A stretch of 64,000 nt of DNA from Pachypanchax playfairii (lineage: Eukaryota; Chordata; Actinopteri; Cyprinodontiformes; Aplocheilidae). Numbering within the stretch: the first letter of the stretch is position 1; the number at the start of each line of letters is the position of its first letter. The position numbers and the translations under genes are program-made. The notes under the pieces are model-generated. The model saw only the letters and a program-made list of their open reading frames with translations. It ran no database searches and was not told the origin of the DNA. The stretch spans positions 356,077 to 420,076 of the forward strand of contig SSNP01000122.1 of assembly GCA_006937955.1 (NCBI GenBank). Direction: 5' to 3'. Below are positions 1-11,438 of this stretch, in pieces.

Positions 1-415
1 GCAACATTCCCGCGCTGTCGCGCAAGAAATTACGTCTTTTACATCACAACAAGAAAGAAGGGGGAGGACGAGCGGAGGGTCTCGTAGCAGGAGATCATTC
101 ACTAACCTGTCAGTTACAAATTAGCAGACACCTTGTCTCCCGTTTGTTATAAGCTATTTGCGTTTCTGTGGAAAATAAATAAAAATACAATAATTACCTC
201 TTCCGAAGAGTCCATCTTTTTTCAACAGCTGTCCTTATTCAAACAGAATAAAAATGTTGTGGAATTGCGAATCACAGCGGCAGACGGATAGCGGTTGGGG
301 GAAGGGGGGTGGGGGGGGACAGGTGGGCGTACGTCATATGGAAGCTCCAGCTTCATTGTTGTAATAACGCAAAATTCCGCTAGGGGGCGACAGAAGTTAC
401 GCACTATAGCTTTAA
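1..415 (-). mobile_element. TTAA-bounded MITE (family E), cut by window edge
   Basis: The right terminus lies at 412-415 (TTAA). Read on the minus strand it begins TTAA then AGCTATAGTGCGTAAC. The other terminus is outside the window. On the minus strand a short ATG exon (198-215, reading MDSSEE) is followed at once by a GTAATT splice-donor-like site. This suggests the element kept the 5' end of a transposon gene. A G-rich tract sits at 297-322. Superfamily assignment rests only on TTAA and the AG start (Kolobok/T2-like or piggyBac-like). Confidence 0.5.
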
Positions 416-734
416 ATAAGAGAGTGGATTACATGAGTAAAAGACACCAGAGGAAAGCAAAGAAAATAGATAAATATGATATGAATCAGATGAAATGAAT
501 GAACTGAAAGGCAGGAACATGACGAATAGATGGAGGAAACAGAAAACAGGGCAATGATGGAGACAAAACAGAGAACACTGAGGACACGAAGACATGACAA
601 AACAAGAAACGCTTGGTGTTAAAGATCAAATCATAAATAGAAAAATAAAACACTCAAAATGGACAGAGAGAAGTAAACAATTAAAGAATCCACGACAAAT
701 TCATGTCCATAAGAGTACAGGGGAATAAACTCAA
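416..734. other. Unassigned AT-rich spacer
   Basis: Purine-rich, AT-rich sequence. I see no coding, RNA or repeat feature here; the short open frames are fortuitous. Confidence 0.5.
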
Positions 735-1399
735 AGCAGTACTTTGAGTACTGAATAACTTTTACAACTTTAAGCTAGTGTTTTGAAACTTGTCTGAGTG
801 AATACTCACTGAAAAACATGTTCATCTTCATATTAGACACTCTGGACCCTCCGATGGTTTTACAATAGACTAAATAACCTCCATAATTCAGGTCGCAGCA
901 GGAAGTGGTGTTCTGATGATTTATGCTGCCCTGAAGAAAAATGCCTCCATAGTACGAATTAAAACTTATTTCATAACGAGATGTCATTAGAAGTTTATGC
1001 AGTATTCTTGTTTATGGTGAGTGTGTCCTGTTATTTATTTAAACATATTTTTATGATCCTTCCCTGATATTTTCAATATAAAAGCCCTCTGGGTCCTTAT
1101 CGGCCATTGTTGGGTCCTTCTCCTCTGGGTGTGTCCAAACATTTGCCTGCCGCTCTGACAATACAAAGAAAGTAAAAATAACCTTGTGTTTAATGTTCCT
1201 GTCCTGTCCAAATGTATTTATTGAAAAATATAGAAACAAAAATAAATGATGAATCTGTTTATTGAAGTCAAGACTGTGGAACTGAACATGTGCAGAAGGA
1301 ATCAGTAGCACATCTCAACAGGTAGCATATTTCTGCAGAACACCGGTTCCAGCAACGGCTGTCTGAGACACGGCTGTTGAAAAGTTATTTAGTACTGCT
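735..1399. mobile_element. MITE-B copy 1 (TTAA type)
   Basis: The terminal inverted repeats begin AGCAGTAC at both ends (735 on plus; 1399 on minus) and continue with AATAACTTTT. The right flank is TTAA (1400-1403); the left is degenerate (TCAA). A second copy lies at 54776-56877, where the TTAA duplication is exact because the host site is known. Two exon-like minus-strand stretches (about 830-987 and 1051-1160) align between the copies, but the copies have stops at different places. I do not recognise the protein. Confidence 0.8.
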
Positions 1400-1667
1400 T
1401 TAACTTGATACACAAGGACAGAGGACACAGACAAGCCAGGATAAAATGTCCTATAAAGATAAACAAAATGAAACAGAACTCAGAGACATGTCAGCCTTTG
1501 TCCACATTCTACATTGAATTGTGACAACAGTTCAGACAAAATGGCTGTTTAAGAAAGTCGACATGAACTATCAATGACAACAAATAATTCTCCTTTTTGT
1601 CATTATGCACATTATAACAAATTTACAATTAACATTTTGTATTTGAGCAAGCGTATTTTATTTAATT

Positions 1668-2261
1668 TTAAAGAGGCCATTTCATACACATTTCAGGACT
1701 TTGTGGTTATTTCTTAAGTATTAACCAGTAATATGAAACATTTCATGTCTAAAAAATGTCAGGAAACACTGATTAACAGACCTTTCAATCTGTCTGCATT
1801 AAAATTCGGGTGGTTCCGGCTCCTTCCGTCAGGCTGCTTCGTCAGCAGCTCATTCATATTCATTGTTTGAATTTGCTGGACTCTGATTGGCTAACAAACT
1901 AGCCTATGAGAACAAGGTATACTGTTTCCTGCCCAGCTGCGCATGGCAACATCAGACGTCGTGTCTTTCTGTTTGCTACGTCTTATGCTACAGCATTTAG
2001 CCAGCAGCATGCTAGGTGTGGTTTCAACTGCAGGAGCTGCTGAAAACTAACAAACAAAGGAGTTGTGATGAAACAGATACAGGCCGTTCGGACTCGGGAG
2101 AACTCGGGTTTTATCGCCACCTGTGTAGTTTGAGAGATTCAAACTGAAAGAGAAGTTGTTGACCTGTTTTCACACCCACTATGAAGGTAAGAACACCTGT
2201 GGAGCTAAAATATTCAACAGAAACCTCAGAAAAGATAGTTTTAATGGAAGGACCTCTTTAA
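1668..2261 (+). mobile_element. MITE-A copy 1 (TTAA type), full length
   Basis: 594 bp bounded by TTAAAGAGGCCATTTCA on the left and the inverted GGACCTCTTTAA on the right. At least six further copies occur in the window (32590, 41957, 45220, 46823, 54241, tail 56882). Near the right end is ATGAAG followed by a strong donor GTAAGA (2181-2192), conserved in most copies. A CCAAT-like ATTGGCTAAC lies upstream. It reads like the retained promoter and first exon of a parent transposon. No transposase is present. Confidence 0.85.
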
Positions 2262-2437
2262 TATCCAGTGTAAGTCCTTATTTTTACATTTTTATATACT
2301 GTTGATCTCATTTTGTTATCATTTCAATTTACTATCTGTATGCAGTAACTATATATACTAACTAAAAAATTACAATATTTTTTTCTTTAACAGAGTTGTT
2401 ACTAAGGAATAAAAAAATAACATTACTTAAATTCAGT

Positions 2438-2521
2438 TATGTTTTTTATCTGTTTATTTCCCGTTCAGAGTCGCAGGGAGGTGGTGTCCATCTCCAGCTG
2501 TCATTGGATGAGAGATGGGGT
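2438..2521 (-). mobile_element. tRNA-derived SINE (family 1), 3' part
   Basis: Reverse complement of the 3' body of the fish SINE whose tail is (GGATG)n. The sequence around GTTCAGAGTCGCAGGG matches the SINE copies at 61783-61985 and 46311-46636. It is separated from its 5' part (4309-4540) by a LINE insertion. Confidence 0.8.
2515..2521. repeat. Target-site duplication of LINE, left copy
   Basis: ATGGGGT at 2515-2521 is repeated at 4309-4315, immediately outside the two ends of the LINE. The SINE reads continuously if the LINE and one copy are removed. Confidence 0.8.
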
Positions 2522-4308
2522 TTCGTTTCGTTTATTTATTAGATCCCCATTAGCTGCTACCTTTCAGCAGCAGCTACTCTTCCTGGGGTCTCATCAAAAA
2601 TCAGCAAATAGCATACATTAAAATACATGGACATACAAACTCACAACTAACACAAAAACTGACATAAACAAACAAAAGGGACATCTGCTCAAGGGACAAA
2701 AAAATATATACATATACATATATACGCATATACAGTATATACATATATATACTCATTTCTACAAAATTACAGCCAGCACAATGGCATTATAACTCTACAT
2801 TTCCTCTTTCAAAAAAAAAAAGAATAACATCATTTTAAAATACACTCAAAAATAGTATTAATGAAAATCAAATCAAACAAAGGTTCACCTCTAAACAATA
2901 TTATTGGCCTCGAGTAAACAAAAATAATTTCAGCTTCTTCTTAAAGCTAACTATATCATTATCTAAAATCAAAAAAACAGGTAATGCATTCCATGCCACC
3001 ATTGCTCTGTAATTCATAGTTTTCTGTTTTGCATTAGTTCGGCATGGAGGTAACAGAAAACGATGTGCTGACACCTGCCTTGTTACATAATCATGTGTTT
3101 CTGAAAAAAATGACAATCTCCTATATAATAATTCTGGTGTTTTTGTCATAGACACTTTTTTAATAAAACTTATCAATGAGTACTGCATCCTACTCTCTAC
3201 ACTTAGCCAGGATAAATGATGATTCATTACACTGACACTAGTTCGATATGGGCATTGCAAAATTAAGCGAGCTGCTTTGTTCTGAGCTACCTGTAGCCTG
3301 GCCAGGTTACATTTAGCAGTACTGGACCAGATCAAGGAGCAATAGTCTAAATGTGACAGGACTAATGCTTGTATTACCTGTTTGATTAAGTGGTTGGTCA
3401 TAAATTTCTTACAATGTTTAATTACAGCCATACCTCTACCCATCCTCTGCAATATCTGATCAATTTGTTTATTCCAAGACATTTGATTATCTACAATAAC
3501 TCCTAATAATTCCACTTCTCTCACTTGTTCTATCACTGTGTCACCCATAGTTAAACATAACATAGGATCTTCTCTTAGAAAATAGTTAGAACCAAAAAGA
3601 ATACATTTTGTTTTTCCTTTATTCAGAATTAATTTATTACTCCTCATCCATTTCTCCACTAGCTCCAGTTCCTTATTTAACTTGATTGTTAATTCTACAG
3701 ATGTATGTGCTGATGTATAAATTGTTGAGTCATCGGCATACATTACAGTGGTGGCATGATTCAAAACCAAAGGTAAATCATTCATAAATATTGAAAATAA
3801 AAGTGGTCCCAAAGAACTCCCTTGTGGCACTCCACAGCTCATAGCCCCCAGCTCAGAGTAACTACCATTATAGTAAACGATATTTTTCCTATCAGCTAGG
3901 TAACTTTTTATCCATGCAGTCGCAACTGATTCAAAGCCATAGTTACTGAGCTTATTCAATAACACATCATGATCAAGAACATCAAATGCAGCACTTAGAT
4001 CTAACATTACTGCACCAACTATTCTTTTATCATCTATTTCTTTCATCCAATCCTCTGTCATCTGAGCCAGTGCTGTAGCTGTGGAATGCCCTTTTTTATA
4101 TGCATGTTGATATACAGAATACAACCCATTTTTCAAGAAATAGTCATGAATTTGTTCAAATATTATTTGCTCCATTATTTTACCAAGAGCAGGTAATAAA
4201 CTAATGGGTCTACTATTTTTACCTGAAAATGATTCTTTATTAGTCTTAGGTAAGGGAATAATTTTAGCTATTTTCCACTCAAAAGGACAAACACATGTTT
4301 TTAAACTT
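2522..4308 (-). mobile_element. 5'-truncated LINE (Jockey-group, L2/Crack/Daphne/Rex1 not resolved)
   Basis: A non-LTR retrotransposon with its 3' end on the left. The minus strand ends in an ATAAATAAA-type tail running into the TSD. It is truncated within the reverse transcriptase gene at 4308, so no endonuclease domain is present. It inserted into a SINE. The 3' UTR is 2522-2900. Confidence 0.9.
2901..4307 (-). pseudogene. LINE reverse transcriptase, N-terminally truncated
   Basis: The open frame runs without a stop from the truncation point to a natural stop at 2901. The first ATG is at 4175, giving 424 residues, but the frame extends 44 codons further upstream, where RT motif IAKIIPLPK and SRPISLLPALGKI are visible. 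Counting from that ATG, RT motif A is DLSAAFD (59-65), the B region is GVPQGSSLGP (115-124) and the catalytic box is YADD (146-149). The C-terminal thumb region follows to the end. In life the enzyme copies LINE RNA at nicked DNA (target-primed reverse transcription). Without its 5' half, endonuclease and promoter this copy cannot move itself, but the clean frame suggests a fairly recent insertion. The clade within the Jockey group is uncertain. Confidence 0.92.
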
Positions 4309-4540
4309 ATGGGGTCACACCTGGACAGGTCACCAGTCCATCATAGGATCATATATAGACAGACAATCACTCACACCTAGGGACAATTTAGAGTCACCAA
4401 TTAGCCTCAAGCATGTTATTGGTCTGTCAGAGAAAACCCACCATGTATGAGGAGAACATGCAAACTCCACTCAGAAAGGCCCCAGCATGGTTTCAAACCC
4501 AGGACCTTCTCACTGCTCACTGCTCCACCATACAGCCTAC
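4309..4540 (-). mobile_element. tRNA-derived SINE (family 1), 5' part
   Basis: Continuation of the SINE at 2438-2521. The body contains GACAATTTAGAGTCACCAA and the conserved AACATGCAAACTCCA box. The minus-strand head has a tRNA-like B box (GGGTTTGAAACC). It starts with the right copy of the LINE target-site duplication, ATGGGGT. Confidence 0.85.
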
Positions 4541-5857
4541 TGCTTAAACTCTCATTTAATTCTTCTTAAAGTGGCATGTTTTAAGCCTGTACATTGAAAT
4601 CTCTTTGATATTTTAATACTGCTTTATGTTCAGTGCAAGAGGATAAACTTACTGTATTTACATTATTCATTAGGGGAAAAACAAACAGAAGAAGACAGAT
4701 GCTTTTACGAAATTAGTATTACAAAGTAGGATGTATAGAAAGGCATACAAACATATCTTTAATTGATGTATATTAGTTTGAATGTTTTGCTGATAAGCAA
4801 TAAATGAAAAACAAAAAAATGGAAAATGAAATTACACCTTTCATCTTGCAAAACAAAATACAGGGATCAATTTGTTCTATAAATCTACAGCTAGCTGCTC
4901 TAGTTGTAACTAATTTTCTCTGTTTTCCTATTAAGCATTGCCATGAAATGAAAGAAAAATGTCTTCTGAATACAAATGCAGTTCTCAGTTGTTCAGGTTT
5001 TAAGAAACTTGAACACTCCAAGTGGAACTATTTAAATACCAATGTGAGTTTGACAACTTTTCAGTCATTTAAGTGACCGCTAATAATGTTTCACAGCTCT
5101 CCTGTCAAAACATTGCAGTTTTTTGTTGTGTAGGCAGAAAATTACAGAACAGAGTTGAATGTGGCTTAACTTTAATCATAGTTTTAAAGAAGGAGAAAGG
5201 GAAAAATGTAAATACTTAAAAAAAAAACCGTGAATCCTGGCACTGTGTAGCTTTGAACGCATATTTCATTTCAATGCAATGTAGGATGTAACAGACTCAG
5301 ACAGGCTACTCAGACATTAGGTTTTTATTTAAAAATCAAAAAGACGACAAACATCTGAAACCCAAATGAGAGACTCCGAGCCAAACTGCTGACTTCTTCA
5401 GTTTGTGGTGTCTCATTGTTTATAAGATCTGCAGAGCAAGCTGTTTAAAAATAATCATTGCTATTTTCCTGTTTATCAAACTGCCTTCAAATTAAAACAC
5501 AATCAATAAAAAGAAAAAAGCATGAATCTAGTGTCATCTCTGTCAGCTGCTGACTGTTGTTATGTGTCATTAAAGCCTACTTGGTATAAAGCATCATGGC
5601 GAGACACATTATTTTCCATTCCACAATGTGTGATTCATTCCAGTGCCAAATTTTATCACGTCTAATTTAACGTGTTTGGAAATTTGCTGCAAGTGAAAAG
5701 AGAAGAAAGAAAAGATAAATAGTTTTCCATAAACACTTGAGATTTGACAAAACCATGTCTGTCATCAGGTAACGGGTGAAAAAACACTGCTGTTTAGTGA
5801 GTCACTCTCACCTTTCTGCACTCACTTCCAGCTGCCCCATTATCTCCTCTGACACAG
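4541..5857. other. Unassigned AT-rich spacer
   Basis: No convincing exon, RNA gene or repeat. The open frames at 4773-5076 overlap on both strands and show no recognisable domain. Confidence 0.5.
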
Positions 5858-6178
5858 TGTATTGGAAAAAATTGCTTGCACAAATTCCCTCTTGTAAAAA
5901 AAAAAAAAAAAAAGAAAAGAAAAGGAAAGGCCAGCCAAAAATGAGATGCCGAGCATAAAAAAATGAGAGGGCTTGGAACCAAATTAAACACAATAGAACG
6001 CTGATGCATGTACTGCCTTGGATAACTCGCATCAATGTGCCAGCGAGTATGAAAGACAGGTATTCTCAGGGCTGAGCTCAGTCTTTAAAATGTCATGAGA
6101 TTTTGCTGGAGAGTAACAAAGAGTTAAATTCTGCCATGTGGCAAAACTCTGGTGTTCTACAAGATCCTTGAGTTCTTT

Positions 6179-6179
6179 N
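6179..6179. other. Assembly gap (single N)
   Basis: Single N at the exact point where unit A lacks 119 bp found in unit B. It marks a contig junction rather than an ambiguous base. Confidence 0.9.
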
Positions 6180-6629
6180 ACTTGAGCCTATTAGGTTTTT
6201 ATTTTTAATTTGACAAGTTCATTTAAATGATTCTGCCAATTTTCTCCTGCATTTCTGCTGCTATTTTATAACCAAAGGAAATCTGTGGCCCCAGGTAAAA
6301 CGCTAACTGACTGCTGTTTGAGAAATGCTGGCTAAACATTTAAGAGCCTTGCAGGTGGAGGGAATTTAATCTTTTCAATAGTTGAAAGTAGATACTTGGG
6401 AAGTATTTGAAGTTTCAAATGTTTACCAGGGACAAATGAGCTTGGGGTCAAAAGCCATTGATTTGATTAGCCAGACTGATAACTACACTGTTATTGGCAG
6501 AAGTGGTGTATTATCTTATAATATCTATTGATCATGTTATGCTCTTTTGTAGTGAATTTTTTTTGGGGGGTGGGCTGGTTAGGGCTGGTACATAGGGGCT
6601 GCAAAACATGATCTTGCACAGGGCGCTGT

Positions 6630-6722
6630 GATGGACTGGTGACTTTTCCAATCTGTGCTCCACTTCTTGTCTGATTGCCGCTGGACACTGGCAGGTATAA
6701 AAAATAGGTGGATAAATGGACA
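6630..6722 (+). mobile_element. SINE family 1, 3' fragment (unit A)
   Basis: The piece CTGTGATGGACTGGTGAC and the degenerate 3' end (AGGTGGATAAATGGAC) match the last third of the SINE at 46311-46636. No tRNA head is present. Confidence 0.7.
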
Positions 6723-6775
6723 ACAAGAAAACAGGATGAGAAATAAAGATCTCTTAAACTGAAAATTCATTATTT

Positions 6776-7174
6776 GTGTGGAGAGTGGGGGACTTCCACT
6801 GGTGCACCAGAGAGATCATTCTGCTAGGTTATATCATATCCTATGATAAAACTATAACCATTAAAGTTGAATTCATAGTAACGCAGCTCCGACGTGTCGG
6901 AGACACACACCGCCACGATACAACGTCGTATGGGCTCTCCAACTGCCTCAGATGGTTGGTTGGAGTCATGCTCTATTTTGAAATTTTCCGACGTCCGTGT
7001 CAGATGACGCACGTCTGTGATTGGTCAGCCAAACAACTTGAAGACAAATTTGTCCGCATTAAAAGAGGTCTGAAGGGCAGCAGTGATGATGCCAGTGGCC
7101 TTAAAGTCCCTGCTTTTTATTTGTTCCTCTCATGGTTGGAACCACACATAAAGTACCGGGAGACCTCTAAGTAA
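6776..7174 (+). pseudogene. MADF (Myb/SANT-like) domain relic, PIF-Harbinger type (unit A)
   Basis: A 132-codon open frame, of which the last ~50 codons (7019-7174) resemble the C-terminal half of a MADF domain. Visible are LEDKFVRIKRGLKG, then VPAFYLFLSWLEPHIKYR: basic helix, aromatic-rich helix and the typical L-x-x-L-x-P-H-I end. MADF proteins are DNA-binding partners of PIF-Harbinger transposases, but MADF domains also occur in host transcription factors. The first ~80 codons look like non-coding sequence read through by chance. The N-terminal half of a MADF domain occurs separately at 30541-30670. This is probably a transposon fragment; no TIRs could be placed around it. Confidence 0.55.
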
Positions 7175-7639
7175 GTAACGCGTCTCCTGCTGTCCTGGCG
7201 TATCATTTCTTTGCAACAGGGTCAGTGTAGTATGAACAGAAACTGGCTCCGTCAGTACGCTGCCATGTGGGAGCACATTTGCCTTTGCGTGAATCCAGCT
7301 TAAGACCACAAAACCACAGAGGATGGTCAGATCCTGTGCATTACCAGGACTGAACTGCCAGCTATTCAAGAACTCTACAGAGCTGTTAGATAGAAGGTGG
7401 AGAAACAATTTGTGATCCCTGCCAACCCACCAAGTAACTGCTAACACCTGCTAACCCACCCAGAAAACCCAACACGCTCCTGCAAACAGATTCAAGAATA
7501 GATCTTGAATCTTACAATGTAGTTGAGATTCAGAAAGTCAAAACTAGTTGACAGGAGATCATAAAATAATAATTAATGTGCTAATTATTCTAATACAATT
7601 TTTTGTTAATTAAAATGGTCTGTATTTGAATATAGTGTT

Positions 7640-7813
7640 TTTCTAATCTTAGTGCCCATCCAAAGCACTTTTATACTACATTCACCCATTCACACACACC
7701 GATATGTAAACCAGGGTGCTACATGGGGTTCAGTGTCTTGCCCAAGGACACTTCAACATGTGGAGGAGAGAAGATGGAAGCCAGTCACTCCCTCTGAGCC
7801 ACAGCCACCCCTG
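7640..7813 (-). mobile_element. tRNA-derived SINE (family 2), partial (unit A)
   Basis: Minus-strand head GGTGGCTGTGGCTCAG, then the body box TGTCCTTGGGCAAGACACTG and GTGTGAATGGGTGAATG. It is shorter than the full copy at 23831-24110. Confidence 0.85.
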
Positions 7814-8059
7814 TGAATGAATAATTAATTTGTAATTTTATTATTTGCAGTTACTGTGACTATGTAAAAAAAATTATGAGAATATTAAACATGTGATGTA
7901 AAAGCTTCACTTTCTGATTATTGGTTAGGTTGATGATGATTATCTTTTAGTCATGCAGCTCTTGCTTTAGACTGCTTGAGGACATACTGATCACATTTCT
8001 TCACTTTGTTGTCTTTACTCTTCATGTATGTTGTTATCCATTTTAATTCTTTCTGTAGA

Positions 8060-9401
8060 CCTAAACCTAATAACTGGTTGGGCCACCCTTAGCAGCAATA
8101 ACTGCAATCAAGTGTTTGCGATAACTTGCAACAAGTCTTTTACAGCGCTCTGGAGGTTTTCTAGCATGAACTGCCTTTTTAAGGTCATGCCATAGAATCT
8201 CAATAGGATTAAGGTCAGGACCTTGACTAGGCCACTCCAAAGTCTTAATTTTGTTTTTCTTCAGCCATTCAGAGGTGGATTTGCTGGTGTGTTTTGAGTC
8301 ATTGTCCTGCTGCAGCACCCAAGATCGCTTCAGCTTGAGTTGACGTACAGATGGCCGAACATTCTCCTTCAGGATTTTTCAGTAGACAGTAGAATTCATG
8401 GTTCCATCTATCACAACAAGCCTTCCAGGTCCTGAAGCAGCAAAACAACCCCAGACCATCACACTACCACCACCATTTTTTACTGTTGGTATGATGTTCT
8501 TTTTCTGAAAAGCTGTGTTACTTTTACGCCAGATGTAACACGACATTCGCCTTCCAGAAAGTTCAACTTTTGTCTCATCAGTCCACAAGGTATTTTCCCA
8601 AAAGTCATTGAGATGTTTCTTAGCAAAATTGAGACGAACCCTAATGTTCTTTTTGCTTAACAGTGGTTTGCGTCTTGGAAATCTGCCATGTAGGTTGTTT
8701 TTGCCCAGTCTCTTTTTATGGTGGAGTCGTGAACACTGACCTTAATTGAGGCAAGTGAGGTCTGCAGTTCTTTAGATGTTGTTCTGACGTCTTTTGTGAC
8801 TTCTCGGGTGAGTTGTCTCTGCGCTCTTGGGGTAATTTTGGTCGGCCGGTCACTCCTGGGAAGGTTCGCTACTGTTCCATGTTTTTGCCATTTGTGGATA
8901 ATGTCTCTCACTGTGGTTCGCTGGAGTCCCAAAGCTTTAGAAATGGCTTTATAACCTTTACCATACTGATAGATCTCAATTACTTTTGTTCTCATTTGTT
9001 CCTGAATTCCTTTGGATCTTGGCATGATGTCTAGCTTTTGAGGTGCTTTTGTTCTACTTCTCTGTGTCAGGCAGCTCATATTTAAGTGATTTCTTGATTG
9101 AAACAGGTGTGGCAGGGATCAGGCCTGGGGGTGGCTACAGAAATTGAACTCAGGTGTGATACACCACAGTTAGGTTACTTTTTAACAAGGGGGGGAATTC
9201 CTTTTTCACATAGGGCCATGTAGGGTTGGATTTTTTTCTCCCTAAATAATAAAAACCATCATTTAAAAACTGCATTTTGTGTTTACTTGTGTTATCTTTG
9301 ACTAATGATTAACTGTTTGATGGTCAGAAACATTTTGTGTGACAAACATGCAAAATAATAAGAAATCAGAAAGAGGGCAAATAGTTTTTCACACTACTGT
9401 A
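8060..9401 (-). mobile_element. Tc1/mariner element, left ITR missing (unit A)
   Basis: The transposase body is on the minus strand. Its 5' side retains the long ITR that ends in a TTTTTCACACTACTG terminus followed by TA (9400-9401), the Tc1 target dinucleotide. The opposite ITR is absent: coding sequence stops at 8067 and unrelated sequence follows. The element is therefore non-mobile. Confidence 0.9.
8067..9079 (-). pseudogene. Tc1 transposase, decayed (unit A)
   Basis: Three frame-shifted blocks together cover a Tc1 DDE transposase. Block 1 (8657-9079) holds the paired HTH DNA-binding region with RTTVRDIIHKWQKHG. Block 2 (8379-8588) holds the first catalytic Asp (MWTDETKVE) and GGGSVMVWGCFAASG. 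Block 3 (8067-8318) holds the second Asp in LQQDNDSKH and the Glu in DLNPIEILWHDL, ending KGGPTSY. A deletion of about 58 bp relative to unit B removes residues near the C-terminus; the join sits at the 4-bp repeat GAGG. The enzyme cuts and pastes DNA at TA, but no intact protein can be made here. Confidence 0.93.
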
Positions 9402-10002
9402 AATACACTAAAATGAACTGAATTAATTTTTGTTATTAGGTGAAATTTCTTTATTGTTAAATAAGCAATAAAAAGAAAAGCAATGAATCATTTAGCAATA
9501 TAACATCTTAAATGTTAAAAGATATAAATACAAGAGGTTTAGTTAAGGTCACATTAGGTAACTTTTTCTGTACATGTAAGTACATTTGTACAGCAGCAAG
9601 ATATAACATTCACCTTGGCACCCAGGTACAAAATGTAGACAGGTACTTGGAAATTAAAGCTGTCAGATGTTCAAAGAACAAGCCTGTGCATGTTTTTTCT
9701 GAGAAGTGTGAGCGACACAAGAATTAAAAGCTGCGGATGCTTTGATGAGTAAATTACTTGAAGTTGTCAGGCTTTGTGAATTTACAGCTGAGAAGTGTTT
9801 TATTCCCTGGCTGTTAAAATGATTGTTGTCAAACAATATACAAAAGTGTAATTTCAGGTATAATAAGATACAATTACAACTAGTCTGATTATCTATAAAA
9901 AGTTCAAAGGAAAAACCTTTTCATTTAGTAATTTACTGTATCTCACACAGTCCCATCAAAATCTGACCCACAATTCAAAAGAAACATAAACCTCCTTTAA
10001 AT

Positions 10003-10003
10003 N
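10003..10003. other. Assembly gap (single N) between units A and B
   Basis: Single N exactly at the boundary of the two near-identical units. Confidence 0.95.
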
Positions 10004-10893
10004 TGTATTGGAAAAAATTGCTTGCACAAATTCCCTCTTGTAAAAAAAAAAAAAAAAAAGAAAAGAAAAGGAAAGGCCAGCCAAAAATGAGATGCCGAGC
10101 ATAAAAAAATGAGAGGGCTTGGAACCAAATTAAACACAATAGAACGCTGATGCATGTACTGCCTTGGATAACTCGCATCAATGTGCCAGCGAGTATGAAA
10201 GACAGGTATTCTCAGGGCTGAGCTCAGTCTTTAAAATGTCATGAGATTTTGCTGGAGAGTAACAAAGAGTTAAATTCTGCCATGTGGCAAAACTCTGGTG
10301 TTCTACAAGATCCTTGAGTTCTTTTGAGCTGCAGTCTTCCTGTTTTAGCAATAATGAGGTTGATCCAACATGTGCTATTCAAGGAAAGCAAAACATCTGC
10401 TTACACTCTGCTTACAACCTTTGCAAGTGTTATCCAGTGTTTCACTTGAGCCTATTAGGTTTTTATTTTTAATTTGACAAGTTCATTTAAATGATTCTGC
10501 CAATTTTCTCCTGCATTTCTGCTGCTATTTTATAACCAAAGGAAATCTGTGGCCCCAGGTAAAACGCTAACTGACTGCTGTTTGAGAAATGCTGGCTAAA
10601 CATTTAAGAGCCTTGCAGGTGGAGGGAATTTAATCTTTTCAATAGTTGAAAGTAGATACTTGGGAAGTATTTGAAGTTTCAAATGTTTACCAGGGACAAA
10701 TGAGCTTGGGGTCAAAAGCCATTGATTTGATTAGCCAGACTGATAACTACACTGTTATTGGCAGAAGTGGTGTATTATCTTATAATATCTATTGATCATG
10801 TTATGCTCTTTTGTAGTGAATTTTTTTTGGGGGGTGGGCTGGTTAGGGCTGGTACATAGGGGCTGCAAAACATGATCTTGCACAGGGCGCTGT

Positions 10894-10986
10894 GATGGAC
10901 TGGTGACTTTTCCAATCTGTGCTCCACTTCTTGTCTGATTGCCGCTGGACACTGGCAGGTATAAAAAATAGGTGGATAAATGGACA
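10894..10986 (+). mobile_element. SINE family 1, 3' fragment (unit B)
   Basis: Same sequence as 6630-6722 in unit A. Confidence 0.7.
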
Positions 10987-11039
10987 ACAAGAAAACAGGA
11001 TGAGAAATAAAGATCTCTTAAACTGAAAATTCATTATTT

Positions 11040-11438
11040 GTGTGGAGAGTGGGGGACTTCCACTGGTGCACCAGAGAGATCATTCTGCTAGGTTATATCA
11101 TATCCTATGATAAAACTATAACCATTAAAGTTGAATTCATAGTAACGCAGCTCCGACGTGTCGGAGACACACACCGCCACGATACAACGTCGTATGGGCT
11201 CTCCAACTGCCTGAGATGGTTGGTTGGAGTTATGCTCTATTTTGAAATTTTCCGACGTCCGTGTCAGATGACGCACGTCTGTGATTGGTCAGCCAAACAA
11301 CTTGAAGACAAATTTGTCCGCATTAAAAGAGGTCTGAAGGGCAGCAGTGACGATGCCAGTGGCCTTAAAGTCCCTGCTTTTTATTTGTTCCTCTCATGGT
11401 TGGAACCACACATAAAGTACCGGGAGACCTCTAAGTAA
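11040..11438 (+). pseudogene. MADF (Myb/SANT-like) domain relic (unit B)
   Basis: Same 132-codon frame as 6776-7174. The MADF-like C-terminal part is 11283-11438. Silent or near-silent differences from unit A are few. Its preservation in both units says nothing about selection, because the whole unit is duplicated. Confidence 0.55.

Larger units (their letters stand above)
5858..10002. repeat. Tandem unit A (about 4.1 kb)
   Basis: Near-identical to 10004-14317. A single N at 6179 replaces the 119 bp present at 10325-10443 of unit B, and a single N at 10003 joins the units. Unit A shares every internal feature with B: SINE fragment, MADF-like relic, SINE 2 and Tc1. It differs by scattered substitutions and by indels in the Tc1. 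Non-feature stretches inside it (for example 7175-7639 and 9402-10002) show nothing I can name. Confidence 0.95.

Noticed and set aside
1051..1160. Minus-strand frame with DPTMADKDPEGFYIEN considered as a host exon
   Set aside because: The same segment recurs in MITE-B copy 2 with disabling changes, and it lies between TIRs; part of a transposon.
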